Of a stretch of DNA of 64,000 nt, positions 1-8,227 are shown one piece after another. Position 1 is the stretch's first letter. Each line of letters begins with the position of its first letter. This stretch comes from JAGPUQ01 sp050250395 (GTDB taxonomy: Bacteria; Pseudomonadota; Gammaproteobacteria; Pseudomonadales; Porticoccaceae): NCBI GenBank assembly GCA_050250395.1, contig JBFWOQ010000003.1, positions 1 to 64,000 on the forward strand. The letters run 5' to 3'. The translations under genes were made by a program, and so were the position numbers. Under the pieces are notes generated by a model. That model was not told where the DNA came from. It saw only the letters and a list, made by a program, of their open reading frames with translations, and ran no database searches.

Positions 1-75
1 ACGATGCTCCAGCACCATGCGAACCGCGCGCTCGCGGACTTCCGGGGAAAACCGATTTGACGTTGACTTGTTCAT
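1..75 (-). CDS. IS3-family transposase OrfA, N-terminal fragment (window edge)
   Basis: The first 25 codons read MNKSTSNRFSPEVRERAVRM and then continue off the window. This is the typical start of IS3-family OrfA proteins, small helix-turn-helix DNA-binding proteins that are joined to the OrfB integrase by programmed frameshifting. The ATG is at 75-73. Only the beginning of the first helix is visible, so nothing can be said about integrity or activity. The neighbouring terminal repeat supports the call. Confidence 0.75.
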   Translation of the reverse strand, partial: MNKSTSNRFSPEVRERAVRMVLEHR

Positions 76-125
76 GGCTCCATTCTCTCAAAGGTTGGAG
101 CCTCCTCAAAACCCGGGGCGGTTCA
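1..125 (-). mobile_element. End of an IS3-family insertion sequence
   Basis: Read on the minus strand, the element begins at 125 with TGAACCGCCCCGGG, a terminal inverted repeat of the kind that bounds many IS3-family elements. It is followed about 50 bp later by the start of a transposase OrfA. The rest of the element lies outside the window to the left, so the opposite end, any target duplication and its completeness cannot be judged. Recognition rests on the terminal sequence together with the OrfA N-terminus; the exact subgroup is not determined. Confidence 0.75.
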
Positions 126-311
126 AGCCGACCCCGGGCGCTCGTTGACCGGGTGCTCGGCGTCGTCTACCACGTCACGCCGTACACCTGATCCGGCAGG
201 CCGATCACATGCGGCGCCCCGCGCGGTGAGCTCCGGCCGCTGGAAATCGTGAAACCGGGAGTTTGTACTTCCTATGCGCAAAGCACTCAATGACGGTGGA
301 TAACCGGAGTA

Positions 312-2387
312 TCAGTTGTCCTCCGGCTGCGGGGAGGCATCGCTGTCCGGCTTGCGTTTGCGCGGCGTGGCCAGACTGATTTTGCCTGTTGTAGTCGAAA
401 ACCTGGGTGTTGGTGCGGCTTTGGGCTTGGTCTTGCCCGCAGCCTTGGTTTTCCCCGAGAAAGCGGCTTTCCCGGCTGGTTTTCCCGCTGGCTTTGGTTT
501 GCCGTCGAACCTGGATTTTCCCGTGGGCTTCGGCTTGTCCGATGGTCGCGCCACGGGCCGCGTATCGCCGGGCGGTGGGGGTGCGACGTCGACTCGTGGG
601 CGCAACGTTCGCACCGCGCCATCGGTCGCGATCGCACGGGGCGCGCGCGGTGATGAATTTCGCGTCGCGGTTCCCGCCAGGCGACTGATGTTGAGGGGCT
701 GCCCGCCGACCCGGACGCGCTTGAGCAACTCCAGAATTTCCCTGGGCATCCCGACCGGCAGATCGACCGTGCTGTAATCGTCGTGAATCTTGATGCGGCC
801 AATGAACTTGCTGTCGATGCTCGCCTCGTTGGCGATCGCGCCCACCAGGTTGCCCGCCTTGATGCCCTGCGCGTGGCCGACTTCGACACGGTAGGATTCG
901 AGTTCAGGCTCCGCACCGGTCCACTGCGCGCCTTGTTCGGGATTGCGTGGCCGCGGCGGGCGGCGGTCGGTGTCTTGCGCGGAACCCGAGAAGGGCTCAT
1001 CGGCGCGAACTTTTTTGGGCCGCGGTAGCTCGCGGTCCGGTTTCAGCAGTAGAGGTTCGCCGCCGTGCAGGAGCAGGGTGAGGGCGGCACCGACGGCCAG
1101 GGGCGCCAGCGCGTTCTGCTCCTGATACTCCTCCAGCACGCGCTGGTACAGGGCCAGAGTATCGGCGTTGTCGGTATCCGCGAACACGGCATCGAGGCGC
1201 GCGCGGAAGCGCTCGATGCGCCGGGCGTTGACCGCATCCACGCCGGGCAACGGCATTTCCTCGATACGCTGCCGGGTGGCGCGCTCGATGGCCTGGAGCA
1301 TGCGCACCTCGCGCGGCGCCACGAACAGGATCGCCTCGCCGCTGCGTCCGGCGCGACCGGTGCGGCCGATGCGATGCACATAGGCTTCGGTGTCGTAGGG
1401 GATGTCGTAATTGATGACATGGCTGATGCGCTCCACATCCAGCCCACGGGCGGCGACATCGGTCGCGACCACCAGATCGAGCTGGCCGGACTTGAGGCGA
1501 TTCACGGTCTGCTCGCGCTGTGCCTGGGCAATGTCGCCGGACAGCGGCGCCGCCGCGTGGCCCTGCGCGCACAGGTAATCGGCGATTTGCTGGGTTTCGA
1601 TCTTGGTGCGCACGAACACCAGCACGCCTTCGTGGGGTGTGGTCTCCAGAATGCGTGCCAGCGCTTCGCGCTTGGTGACCCCGCCCACGCGCCAGTAGCG
1701 CTGGCGAATGGTCTCGGCGGTGGTGGTGCGCACCTTGATCGAGACCTCCTGGGGGTTCTTGAGGTGCTTTTGCGCGATGCGCTTGATCGGCGCGGGCATG
1801 GTCGCCGAGAACAGTGCCAATTGCCGGGTCGGCGGGGATTCCGAGAGGATCCATTCGACGTCGTCGATAAAGCCCATGCGCAACATTTCGTCGGCTTCAT
1901 CCAGTACCAGCGCCGACAGACTGGATAAATCGAGGGTGCCGCGGCGCATATGGTCCATGATCCGCCCCGGCGTACCTACCACCACCTGGGTGCCGCGCCG
2001 CAGGGCCTTGAGCTGCTCGCCGAAGCCTTGTCCGCCGTACACCGCCAGCACCCGCAGGCCGGGCAAATGCGCGCCGTAGCGCGTAAAGGCTTCCGCGACC
2101 TGTTGCGCCAGCTCGCGCGTCGGCGCCAGCACCAGGATCTGCACCTGGGAGCGCGCGGTGTCGATGCGCGCCAGCAACGGCAGCGCGAAGGCCGCGGTCT
2201 TGCCGGTGCCGGTTTGCGCCTGGCCGAGCACGTCGCGCCCGGCCAGCAGGTGCGGAATGATGCGCGCCTGGATCGGGGAGGGGGTTTCGTACCCCAGTTC
2301 GCCGACGGTCGCGAGCAAGGGGGCAGGTAAATTCAGGTCGGCGAACGTCGGATCGAGGATAGGTTCGGCGGTGGTTTCGGTGTGCAT
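312..2387 (-). CDS. deaD: DEAD-box ATP-dependent RNA helicase, DeaD/CsdA type
   Basis: This 691-residue helicase unwinds structured RNA, typically in ribosome assembly and mRNA turnover, especially in the cold. Visible motifs in order are the Q motif around residues 15-40, motif I (QTGTGKT, about 58-64), DEAD (163-166), SAT (194-196) and the C-lobe HRIGRTGR. A DbpA-like RNA-binding region follows, and then a long Lys/Pro/Gly-rich basic tail. That tail plus the overall length matches DeaD rather than RhlB or SrmB. The open frame extends upstream, but the ATG at 2387 is chosen because the conserved N-terminus starts just after it. The leader carries a terminator-like hairpin. Confidence 0.9.
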   Translation of the reverse strand: MHTETTAEPILDPTFADLNLPAPLLATVGELGYETPSPIQARIIPHLLAGRDVLGQAQTGTGKTAAFALPLLARIDTARSQVQILVLAPTRELAQQVAEAFTRYGAHLPGLRVLAVYGGQGFGEQLKALRRGTQVVVGTPGRIMDHMRRGTLDLSSLSALVLDEADEMLRMGFIDDVEWILSESPPTRQLALFSATMPAPIKRIAQKHLKNPQEVSIKVRTTTAETIRQRYWRVGGVTKREALARILETTPHEGVLVFVRTKIETQQIADYLCAQGHAAAPLSGDIAQAQREQTVNRLKSGQLDLVVATDVAARGLDVERISHVINYDIPYDTEAYVHRIGRTGRAGRSGEAILFVAPREVRMLQAIERATRQRIEEMPLPGVDAVNARRIERFRARLDAVFADTDNADTLALYQRVLEEYQEQNALAPLAVGAALTLLLHGGEPLLLKPDRELPRPKKVRADEPFSGSAQDTDRRPPRPRNPEQGAQWTGAEPELESYRVEVGHAQGIKAGNLVGAIANEASIDSKFIGRIKIHDDYSTVDLPVGMPREILELLKRVRVGGQPLNISRLAGTATRNSSPRAPRAIATDGAVRTLRPRVDVAPPPPGDTRPVARPSDKPKPTGKSRFDGKPKPAGKPAGKAAFSGKTKAAGKTKPKAAPTPRFSTTTGKISLATPRKRKPDSDASPQPEDN

Positions 2388-2757
2388 GATGTCGGGTATC
2401 CGTAGTCCGCGGGCAAACAAAAAAAGGCGCGTCACTGGTGCGCGCAAGATACTCCCACGAGTATGCCGGCACATCGGGACGAACGATAAGTCACGGATTT
2501 CACTCGGGGTGAGCGCGCCGAGCCTGGAACGGAAACCGGGGGATTAACATCGTCCATGGACGATCGATCGGAGTCTTTCGGCACAAAATGGCGAGTGATC
2601 CGCATTCCCTCCGCAGCCTGCTGCATCCGGCAACCGGCCGCGGGGCGTGGATTAAACCCGATAAGTAGCTCACATGGCCAGCGGCGCGACGAAAAAGGCT
2701 ATCCGACCGTTGGCGCGATCCATGCGCATGGAGGACCACAATGTCCGCGCGCAGAGC
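2388..2757. other. Intergenic region without a gene
   Basis: This stretch separates the deaD start from the end of the SDR gene, both on the minus strand, so it should hold the deaD promoter and leader. Short open frames cross it on both strands, but none has a plausible start site or a recognisable product. Apart from the hairpin with U-run close to the deaD start, nothing definite is seen. Confidence 0.5.
2419..2445 (-). terminator. Terminator-like hairpin in the deaD leader
   Basis: On the minus strand an imperfect GC hairpin (GCGCG paired with CGCGC around a short loop) is followed directly by a run of seven T. It ends about 30 nt before the deaD start codon. This is the layout of a transcription attenuator, but the stem is short and bulged, so it may equally be a chance structure. 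Confidence 0.35.
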
Positions 2758-3573
2758 CTAGCTGACGCTGGCGATCAGCTGTTCGGAGATCACCCACAAG
2801 CGTCCGCCAAGGTTGCGGTCGTGCGACTCCCGCGATGACGCCGCTTCCTTGCTGTTGACGAAATATTTGCCGGTGACGCGCTCGACGTCGGGCGAGGTTG
2901 CCAGATACAGCGTGGTGCGCGCGCCTCGTTCCGGTGTTGCCAGAAACGGATTGAGCCAGGCGGGCATGCCGATGTTGGTGGCGACGGCGCCTGGATGGAG
3001 CGCATTGACGGTTACGCCGGTGCCGCGCAGGCGGGTGGCGAGTTCATAGGTGTAAAGAATCATGGCGAGCTTCGACTGGCCGTAGGTACGGTAGGTGCCG
3101 AATTTGCGCTCGCTTTGCAGATCGCCGAAATTGATCTTGCCGAGCTTGTGGATCATCGAGGACACATTGATGATCCGTGCCGGCGCACTTTTTTTAAGCA
3201 GATCGAGCAGCAGATCGGTGAGCAGGAACACCGCCAGGTGATGCACCGCGAACTGCATCTCGAAGCCATCCACCGACACTTCCCGATGTTTCGACATCAG
3301 TCCGGCATTGTGGATGAGTATATGCAACTGGGGGTAATTGGCGTTCACCTGCGCGGCGAGTTGACGTACCGACTTGAGCGACGCCAGATCGGCAATCAGC
3401 AGGTCGATCTTGCCGTTCCCGGTAGTGGCCATGATGTCGCGCCGGGCCGCCTCGCCTTTTTTCTGATCGCGGCAGACCATGATCACTCGCGCGTCGCATC
3501 GCGCGAGTCCGCGCGCCGTTTCAAGGCCAATGCCGGAGTTGGCGCCGGTCACGAGACAGATTTTATTTTTCAT
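2758..3573 (-). CDS. Short-chain dehydrogenase/reductase (retinol-dehydrogenase-like SDR)
   Basis: A 271-residue NAD(P)-dependent oxidoreductase. Cofactor-binding TGANSGIG is at residues 9-16, HNAG (the NNAG position) at 88-91, the catalytic Ser near 139 in NVSS, and YGQSK (YxxxK) at 164-168. The sequence style resembles the RDH/WW-oxidoreductase branch of classical SDRs, but the substrate cannot be read from it. The ATG at 3573 is preferred over two in-frame upstream starts because GGGAG lies at good spacing before it. It appears to be a single gene facing away from the glutaredoxin-like gene's promoter. Confidence 0.85.
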   Translation of the reverse strand: MKNKICLVTGANSGIGLETARGLARCDARVIMVCRDQKKGEAARRDIMATTGNGKIDLLIADLASLKSVRQLAAQVNANYPQLHILIHNAGLMSKHREVSVDGFEMQFAVHHLAVFLLTDLLLDLLKKSAPARIINVSSMIHKLGKINFGDLQSERKFGTYRTYGQSKLAMILYTYELATRLRGTGVTVNALHPGAVATNIGMPAWLNPFLATPERGARTTLYLATSPDVERVTGKYFVNSKEAASSRESHDRNLGGRLWVISEQLIASVS

Positions 3574-3677
3574 TGCGGACTCCCTGATGGTCATGTGCAA
3601 CGCGAAACGTTATCCCAACCGACTCTTGATCGAAGCTCTCAGGTCCGAGGTGTCTTCGGCCTGGGCCGGCGTTTTCG

Positions 3678-4154
3678 CTACTGGTCACCTGCATACAGGC
3701 TGGCGAACGCGCTCTCGGAAAAACCCATCATGCGTTTGTCGCCGACAAGGATAACGGGAACGCCTCGCGCGCCCATGCGCCGATAGTCCCGCCGGCCTTT
3801 GTCGCTGGTCTCGACGTCGTAATCGGTGAAGGCGATCCCGTTGGCCCTGAAATACGCGCGCGCCTTGCGGCAGTAACCGCAGCGGGCTGTACTGTACATG
3901 ACCACTTTCTTTGGCTTTGGCGTTGCGATAGCCGCCGGCGCGGGTTCCAAACCGCGCTCGCCGGTCTGACTCTCGTATACATTTGGGTCGACACTCAATC
4001 GTTCGGCGGCGACATCGGCTGGCGGCGTGTCGCCATAATGTACTCTGCCGCTGGCATCCTTCCACTTGCTGATTTCACCTGCAAACGCCTGCTGCGCGAG
4101 CAGCGCGAGCAGCGCCAGGATCAGCACGACATGGCGTATCGCTCCATTGCGCAT
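3678..4154 (-). CDS. Exported DUF4124 / glutaredoxin-like protein
   Basis: A 158-residue protein with an N-terminal signal segment (VVLILALLALLAQQAFA). Next comes a DUF4124 domain (ISKWKDASGRVHYGDTPP) and, after a Pro/Lys linker, a C-terminal glutaredoxin fold with CGYC at residues 92-95 and a cis-Pro in RGVPVI. It is probably a periplasmic or membrane-tethered thiol-disulfide protein, since known proteins of this architecture are secreted. The ATG at 4154 is chosen because AGGAG precedes it; an upstream in-frame ATG overlaps that ribosome binding site. No partner gene is adjacent. Confidence 0.75.
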   Translation of the reverse strand: MRNGAIRHVVLILALLALLAQQAFAGEISKWKDASGRVHYGDTPPADVAAERLSVDPNVYESQTGERGLEPAPAAIATPKPKKVVMYSTARCGYCRKARAYFRANGIAFTDYDVETSDKGRRDYRRMGARGVPVILVGDKRMMGFSESAFASLYAGDQ

Positions 4155-4341
4155 ATTTCCATCGCTCCTCATGTAATAGCCGTCTGGACGGCGTCAGGGT
4201 ACGGAACTCGCTGTCATTACTCAAACCACCGGCCTTCACTTGTGAAGTCCGGTCGACAGAGCCGGTGTCGGGCAGACGGACCTCTGACAGCCACACAACG
4301 CCGTGGTAGCATCGGCCCACAAGAACCAGAGGCCACCCGTC

Positions 4342-5022
4342 GTGTCCGACCCCGCCGAGATCGCCAAACTCCAGGCCATGGCCGCGCAATTGGCTCATCC
4401 CAGCGGGGAGGCGGGGACGGCCATCGCGGCGAACATGAATGTCGCCAATGCCCGTATTGCGGAGCATGCAATCGCCGCACTCGCGATTGTGCCGGGTCAA
4501 TCGGTGGTGGAAATCGGCCCGGGTAACGGTCGCCTGTCAATGGATCTGGTGCGACAACTGGGGGAGGGTGGCCACTACACCGCCATCGAGCTGTCGCCCG
4601 ATATGGCGCGGGAATGCCGGGCCAATCTCGATGGACTGTCGGCGTGTACTGTCACGGTCGTCAACACGGACTGTCGCGCCACAGCGCTGCCCCCGGAGTC
4701 GGTGGACGCCATTTTCGGCACCAACTTTGTGTATTTTATCGACGACCTGACGGGGTTTCTGCAGCTGGCCTACCATTGGTTGAAGCCGGGTGGGCGACTG
4801 GTGATCGGGATTCGCTCGAAAACAGCCATGGCCGCGCTGCCCTTTACGACTTTTGGTTTTTGCCTGCGCGAGTCCAGCGAGATCGTCGCGGCCATGACGG
4901 CGCAGGGCTGGCACGAAATCCGCGATGACTACCATGACGACGAAGGCGAGCGGGAAATCAACGGGCTGGTCGTCAAGGTGGATGCCCATATCGTTTCCGG
5001 CAAAAAGTATTCGTGGGAATAG
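4342..5022 (+). CDS. Class I SAM-dependent methyltransferase
   Basis: About 226 residues with the Rossmann methyltransferase motif I (VVEIGPGNGR) near residue 57, an acidic motif II (IELSP) and motif post-I/III regions typical of the Methyltransf_11/25 group. The acceptor substrate is not evident. The GTG at 4342 is preceded by AGAGG at 9-nt spacing; a longer frame opens at the GTG at 4303 but lacks a ribosome binding site. It stands at the head of a co-directional set (VOC protein, thiolase, SnoaL-like) whose members are separated by 25-90 bp and may be co-transcribed. Confidence 0.75.
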   Translation: MSDPAEIAKLQAMAAQLAHPSGEAGTAIAANMNVANARIAEHAIAALAIVPGQSVVEIGPGNGRLSMDLVRQLGEGGHYTAIELSPDMARECRANLDGLSACTVTVVNTDCRATALPPESVDAIFGTNFVYFIDDLTGFLQLAYHWLKPGGRLVIGIRSKTAMAALPFTTFGFCLRESSEIVAAMTAQGWHEIRDDYHDDEGEREINGLVVKVDAHIVSGKKYSWE

Positions 5023-5083
5023 TCACTTGTAACGAAAAGTATTGGCGGATGTAGCGTCTGGCGGTAGCACGCGAGGAACTTCC

Positions 5084-5494
5084 ATGACTGTGAAAGCGTT
5101 CGATCATGCAGCCATCCCGGTCAACGATATGGCGGTAATGCTGGCATTTTACGCAAGACTCGGTTTCCGCGTGTCGGAAGACTACGCGCCCATTGTGTAT
5201 TCGGTTTGCTTCGGCGATAACCGGATCAATTTTCATGCGCCCAAGCTGTGGCAATCGGAAGAATTCACTCTGCGCGGGCCGGCTGCGCGACCCGGGTGCG
5301 GGGATTTCTGTTTCGTCTGGGGCGGTACTGCCGCGGCGCTCGCCAGCCTGATCGACGCACTTGAAACCCCGGTGATTACCGGACCCGTGGAGCGACAGGG
5401 TGGACGTGCCGGTGGAACCGCAACAGGCACCAGTACCTATATCCGTGATCCGGACGGCAATCTGCTCGAATTCATCATTTATCCCGATAACTGA
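5084..5494 (+). CDS. VOC (glyoxalase/dioxygenase superfamily) protein
   Basis: A 136-residue protein of the vicinal oxygen chelate fold. It opens with FDHAAIPVNDMAVMLAFY and closes with YIRDPDGNLLEFIIY, the two signature strands that supply metal ligands (His, Glu). Family members include glyoxalases, ring-cleaving dioxygenases and antibiotic-binding proteins, and the sequence does not discriminate among them. The ATG at 5084 follows GAGGAACTTCC. It lies between a methyltransferase and a thiolase on the same strand. Confidence 0.8.
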   Translation: MTVKAFDHAAIPVNDMAVMLAFYARLGFRVSEDYAPIVYSVCFGDNRINFHAPKLWQSEEFTLRGPAARPGCGDFCFVWGGTAAALASLIDALETPVITGPVERQGGRAGGTATGTSTYIRDPDGNLLEFIIYPDN

Positions 5495-5580
5495 TGTCCC
5501 GACAACTGAAAACAATTCATAACTGACAAGGTTTCGTAAACGCTTCCCACCCTGGAAGCTCCCACAGGAGGCACTGCGCC

Positions 5581-6771
5581 ATGCGCGAAGTCATGATCGG
5601 CGGCACCGGGATGACCCGGTTCGGCAAATATCCGGATGCCAGTATCCGCAGTCTGGTCACCGCGGCGCTCGGCGAAGCGCTGGCGGATGCGAAAGCCACG
5701 ACCGCCGATGTGGACACCATTTATTTCGGCAATGCGGCGGCGGGGCTGTTGACCGGCCAGGAGATGATCACCGGACAAGTGGCTCTGCGCGAGAGCGGAC
5801 TGCTGGGCAAGCCGATCGTCAACATCGAGAATGCCTGCGCCTCGGCGTCCAGCGCCGCGCATCTCGCCTGGTTGTCGGTAGCGTCCGGGCAGGCCGAGGT
5901 CGCCCTCGCCATCGGCGCGGAGAAAATGACCCATCCCGACAAGAACGTTTCCTTCCGCGCCCTGGCCGCCGCCATCGATCTGGAAGAAATTCGCGCCGAG
6001 ACCGGCTCGGACGATCCGCTCACCGCGGCGAGCGCCCCGGGGCGTTCCGGATTCATGGATATCTATGCCGGCAAGGCGCGCAAATACATGGCGCAGACCG
6101 GCGCCACCGCGGAAGACTTCGCGCGGGTCGCGGCCAAGAGTCACCATTTCGGCTCGCTCAATCCCAAGGCGCAATTCCAGGGCGGAATGTCCTTCGACGC
6201 CATCATGGCCAGTCGCACCATCGTCGAGCCGCTGAAGCTCGCGATGTGCTCACCCATCGGCGACGGCGCGGCCGTGCTGGTGTTCTGTTCCGCCGACTTC
6301 GCCCGCCGGCGTGGCCTGGACGCGGTGCGTGTCGCCGCCATCACCCTGGTATCCGGCATGCCCGGCGGGGCGAGCTGCAACGCGCGAGCCTCCGCGAAAG
6401 CCTATGCCATGGCGGGTGTCGGACCGGAGGATATCGACGTCGTCGAACTCCACGATGCCGCGTCGCCCGCAGAACTCATCTATGTCGAGGAATTGGGGTT
6501 GTGCCGGCCCGGCGCGGGCCTGCAAATGCTCCATGATGGCCAGCTCGAACTGGGCGGCCGCATCCCGGTCAACACCAGCGGTGGGCTGGTGGCCAAGGGC
6601 CATCCCGTGGGCGCTACCGGTTGCGCCCAGATCGTTGAAATCGCCGACCAGTTGCGGGGGCGCTGCGGCGCCCGGCAGGTGAACGGCGCGCGGGTAGGCA
6701 TGGCGCAGAACGGCGGTGGCTGGATCGATGACGACACTGCCGCCACGACGCTCACCATTCTCACACGTTGA
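5581..6771 (+). CDS. Thiolase-family acyltransferase (SCP-x/acetyl-CoA acetyltransferase type)
   Basis: A 396-residue thiolase-fold enzyme. The nucleophilic Cys86 sits in NIENACASASS, and the second active-site motif GHPVGATGC supplies His341 and Cys348, so the full thiolytic triad is present. This contrasts with the cysteine-less homologue at 37592-38764. The sequence is nearer the SCP-x/archaeal-type thiolases that often pair with DUF35 proteins than to FadA; no DUF35 gene is adjacent here. The predicted role is CoA-dependent cleavage of 3-ketoacyl-CoA or the reverse condensation. GGAG-type sequence precedes the ATG. Confidence 0.85.
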   Translation: MREVMIGGTGMTRFGKYPDASIRSLVTAALGEALADAKATTADVDTIYFGNAAAGLLTGQEMITGQVALRESGLLGKPIVNIENACASASSAAHLAWLSVASGQAEVALAIGAEKMTHPDKNVSFRALAAAIDLEEIRAETGSDDPLTAASAPGRSGFMDIYAGKARKYMAQTGATAEDFARVAAKSHHFGSLNPKAQFQGGMSFDAIMASRTIVEPLKLAMCSPIGDGAAVLVFCSADFARRRGLDAVRVAAITLVSGMPGGASCNARASAKAYAMAGVGPEDIDVVELHDAASPAELIYVEELGLCRPGAGLQMLHDGQLELGGRIPVNTSGGLVAKGHPVGATGCAQIVEIADQLRGRCGARQVNGARVGMAQNGGGWIDDDTAATTLTILTR

Positions 6772-6802
6772 CACGCAGACCAATAAAACCCAGGAGATCA
6801 TC

Positions 6803-7258
6803 ATGAAAACCCTCGATCAGCGTCTGCAAATACTGGAAGACAAGGACGAAATCCGCGAACTCACCGCGCGTTACTGCTACGCCGTGGTGGCCCAGGACGG
6901 CGACGCACTGCTGAACATGTTCACCAGCGACGGCGAGTTCCACATGGGCGAATCTTCCTGGCGCGGCCAGAGCGAGCTCAGCAAGTTGTACAAGGAGCAG
7001 GTGGGCGCCATCGGCCCCAAGCCGTTCATTCAGAATCATGTCATCCAGGTCAATGGCGATACCGCCACCGGGAACTGCGCGGTAGAGATTCGCGTAATCG
7101 AGAACGGCGAGTCCGTCACCGCGTGCGGCCATTACGATGACAGCTACCGGCGCGTGAATGGCAAGTGGAAGTTCGCCAAGCGGGTTTTCCATCTTTACCA
7201 CTGGGCCAAATTGGCCGAAGGCTGGGCAGGGAAGATGGCAGGGCCGAAGCTGAAGTAG
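6803..7258 (+). CDS. SnoaL-like / NTF2-fold protein
   Basis: A 151-residue protein with the hallmarks of the SnoaL_4 (NTF2-like) fold: an N-terminal helix (EIRELTARYCYAVV), then alternating strands ending in YRRVNGKWKFAKRVF. Such proteins are cone-shaped enzymes or binding proteins, for example ketosteroid isomerase, dehydratases and ring hydroxylase small subunits. The catalytic assignment is open. The ATG at 6803 follows AGGAGATCATC. It lies 31 bp after the thiolase and is probably in the same transcript. Confidence 0.75.
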   Translation: MKTLDQRLQILEDKDEIRELTARYCYAVVAQDGDALLNMFTSDGEFHMGESSWRGQSELSKLYKEQVGAIGPKPFIQNHVIQVNGDTATGNCAVEIRVIENGESVTACGHYDDSYRRVNGKWKFAKRVFHLYHWAKLAEGWAGKMAGPKLK

Positions 7259-7349
7259 CGCTCCGTCAGGAAGGTTGGCTTTCGACTCGGGAGTCCAGTC
7301 GGCAAGCACGTGATGTATATCCCGGCACAGGCCCGAAATACTTGGCGGG

Positions 7350-7378
7350 TTGACACATTGCGGTCATTTTAGTATGGT
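7350..7378 (+). promoter_or_regulatory. Putative sigma-70 promoter for the IPT/TIG gene
   Basis: TTGACA at 7350-7355 and TATGGT at 7373-7378 are separated by exactly 17 bp, close to the sigma-70 consensus. The predicted start point lies roughly 105 nt upstream of the 7493 start codon, in a region without other genes. Confidence 0.6.
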
Positions 7379-7492
7379 AGCTTGCATACAAGATGCCGGA
7401 TGATCGGCAGGGGCTGTGATCCAGAAATCCTTAGCCTTTGCCCCCATTCTGGATTCGACACCAACGCTGGATAGCCAGCGCAAGGAGGCACT

Positions 7493-7837
7493 ATGTACAA
7501 GCAAATACTGTTCGCGATTCTTCTCGGCACCGTTGCGCTGTTCGCCAATACTGTTCATGCCGGGCGGGGTGGTTCACAGCCCTGGATCGATGGCACCCTC
7601 ATCGACGTCGAACGATCTGTATTGACCATTCAAGGTCGCGGTTTTGGACCTACGACGCCCGGCGTGTACATGGGCAAGCAGTTGCTCAAGGTGCAGTCAG
7701 CCTCCGACCAGGAAATTGTCGCGGAGCTGCCCTCTGGTGCAAGCGCCGGATCATACCGGCTGCGCGTGGTGAAGGGCGGCCCGCCGCACAGTAGTTCCGA
7801 ACCGTTTTTTGTGGCGGTACCCACCGCTCAAAACTGA
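7493..7837 (+). CDS. Small secreted IPT/TIG-domain protein
   Basis: A 114-residue protein with a clear Sec signal peptide (ILFAILLGTVALFANTVHA). A single immunoglobulin-like IPT/TIG domain follows, recognisable from LTIQGRGFG and from SAGSYRLRVVKGG near the C-terminus. IPT/TIG domains usually mediate surface or protein contacts; as a lone domain this is probably a small periplasmic or surface accessory. AAGGAGG lies at ideal spacing before the ATG, and a good promoter lies upstream, so it is likely monocistronic. The function is unknown. Confidence 0.7.
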   Translation: MYKQILFAILLGTVALFANTVHAGRGGSQPWIDGTLIDVERSVLTIQGRGFGPTTPGVYMGKQLLKVQSASDQEIVAELPSGASAGSYRLRVVKGGPPHSSSEPFFVAVPTAQN

Positions 7838-8227
7838 GTGCAAAGGAATTTCCGGGGAGTGTCGCCTAAGGCTGCACGACGGCGGCAATCCTGCGGGAAT
7901 TCGTCAGTTGGCACCGGTATGGCGCTGGCGCGGGAAGGCGGGAAGGGAAGTTTCCGATCTCCGCTAAACGGATTTCCGGCAAGACCGTTTTCTTGCCGGA
8001 CCTTTTGCTGGCAGCCCAGGTTCTCAGTGGTGAGCGGAATGGCGCCCTCCGAGTTTGGTGAGGTCGGCAGAGATATAAGTACGCATAATGTATATTATGT
8101 TAAATTAAATGGAAGCCGGGAGCGCAACTAACTTCCATCGCGCGGCCCGGCGGCTCATGCCAGCCAAGTGCACCGCGCGCGCGTATGGCCTAGAATGCGC
8201 CCTCTTGTCAATTCGATGACCTCCTGC
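7838..8227. other. Intergenic region between the IPT/TIG gene and prc
   Basis: There is no convincing gene. A perfect 10-bp stem hairpin (TCCGGCAAGA paired with TCTTGCCGGA) at 7975-8000, followed by CCTTTT, may end the upstream transcript. An unusually AT-rich patch at about 8070-8110 and a TAGAAT hexamer at 8191-8196 are plausible parts of the prc promoter. A 97-codon open frame crosses the region but has no family resemblance. Confidence 0.45.

Noticed and set aside
126..311. Possible small toxin or DUF4258-like remnant (frame with DRVLGVVYHVTPYT)
   Set aside because: Only about 14 residues look protein-like before a stop; not enough to support a gene or name a family.
7838..8131. 97-codon open frame before prc
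   Set aside because: It starts directly at the previous stop, contains a perfect hairpin inside, and its composition is unlike neighbouring proteins. No family resemblance.
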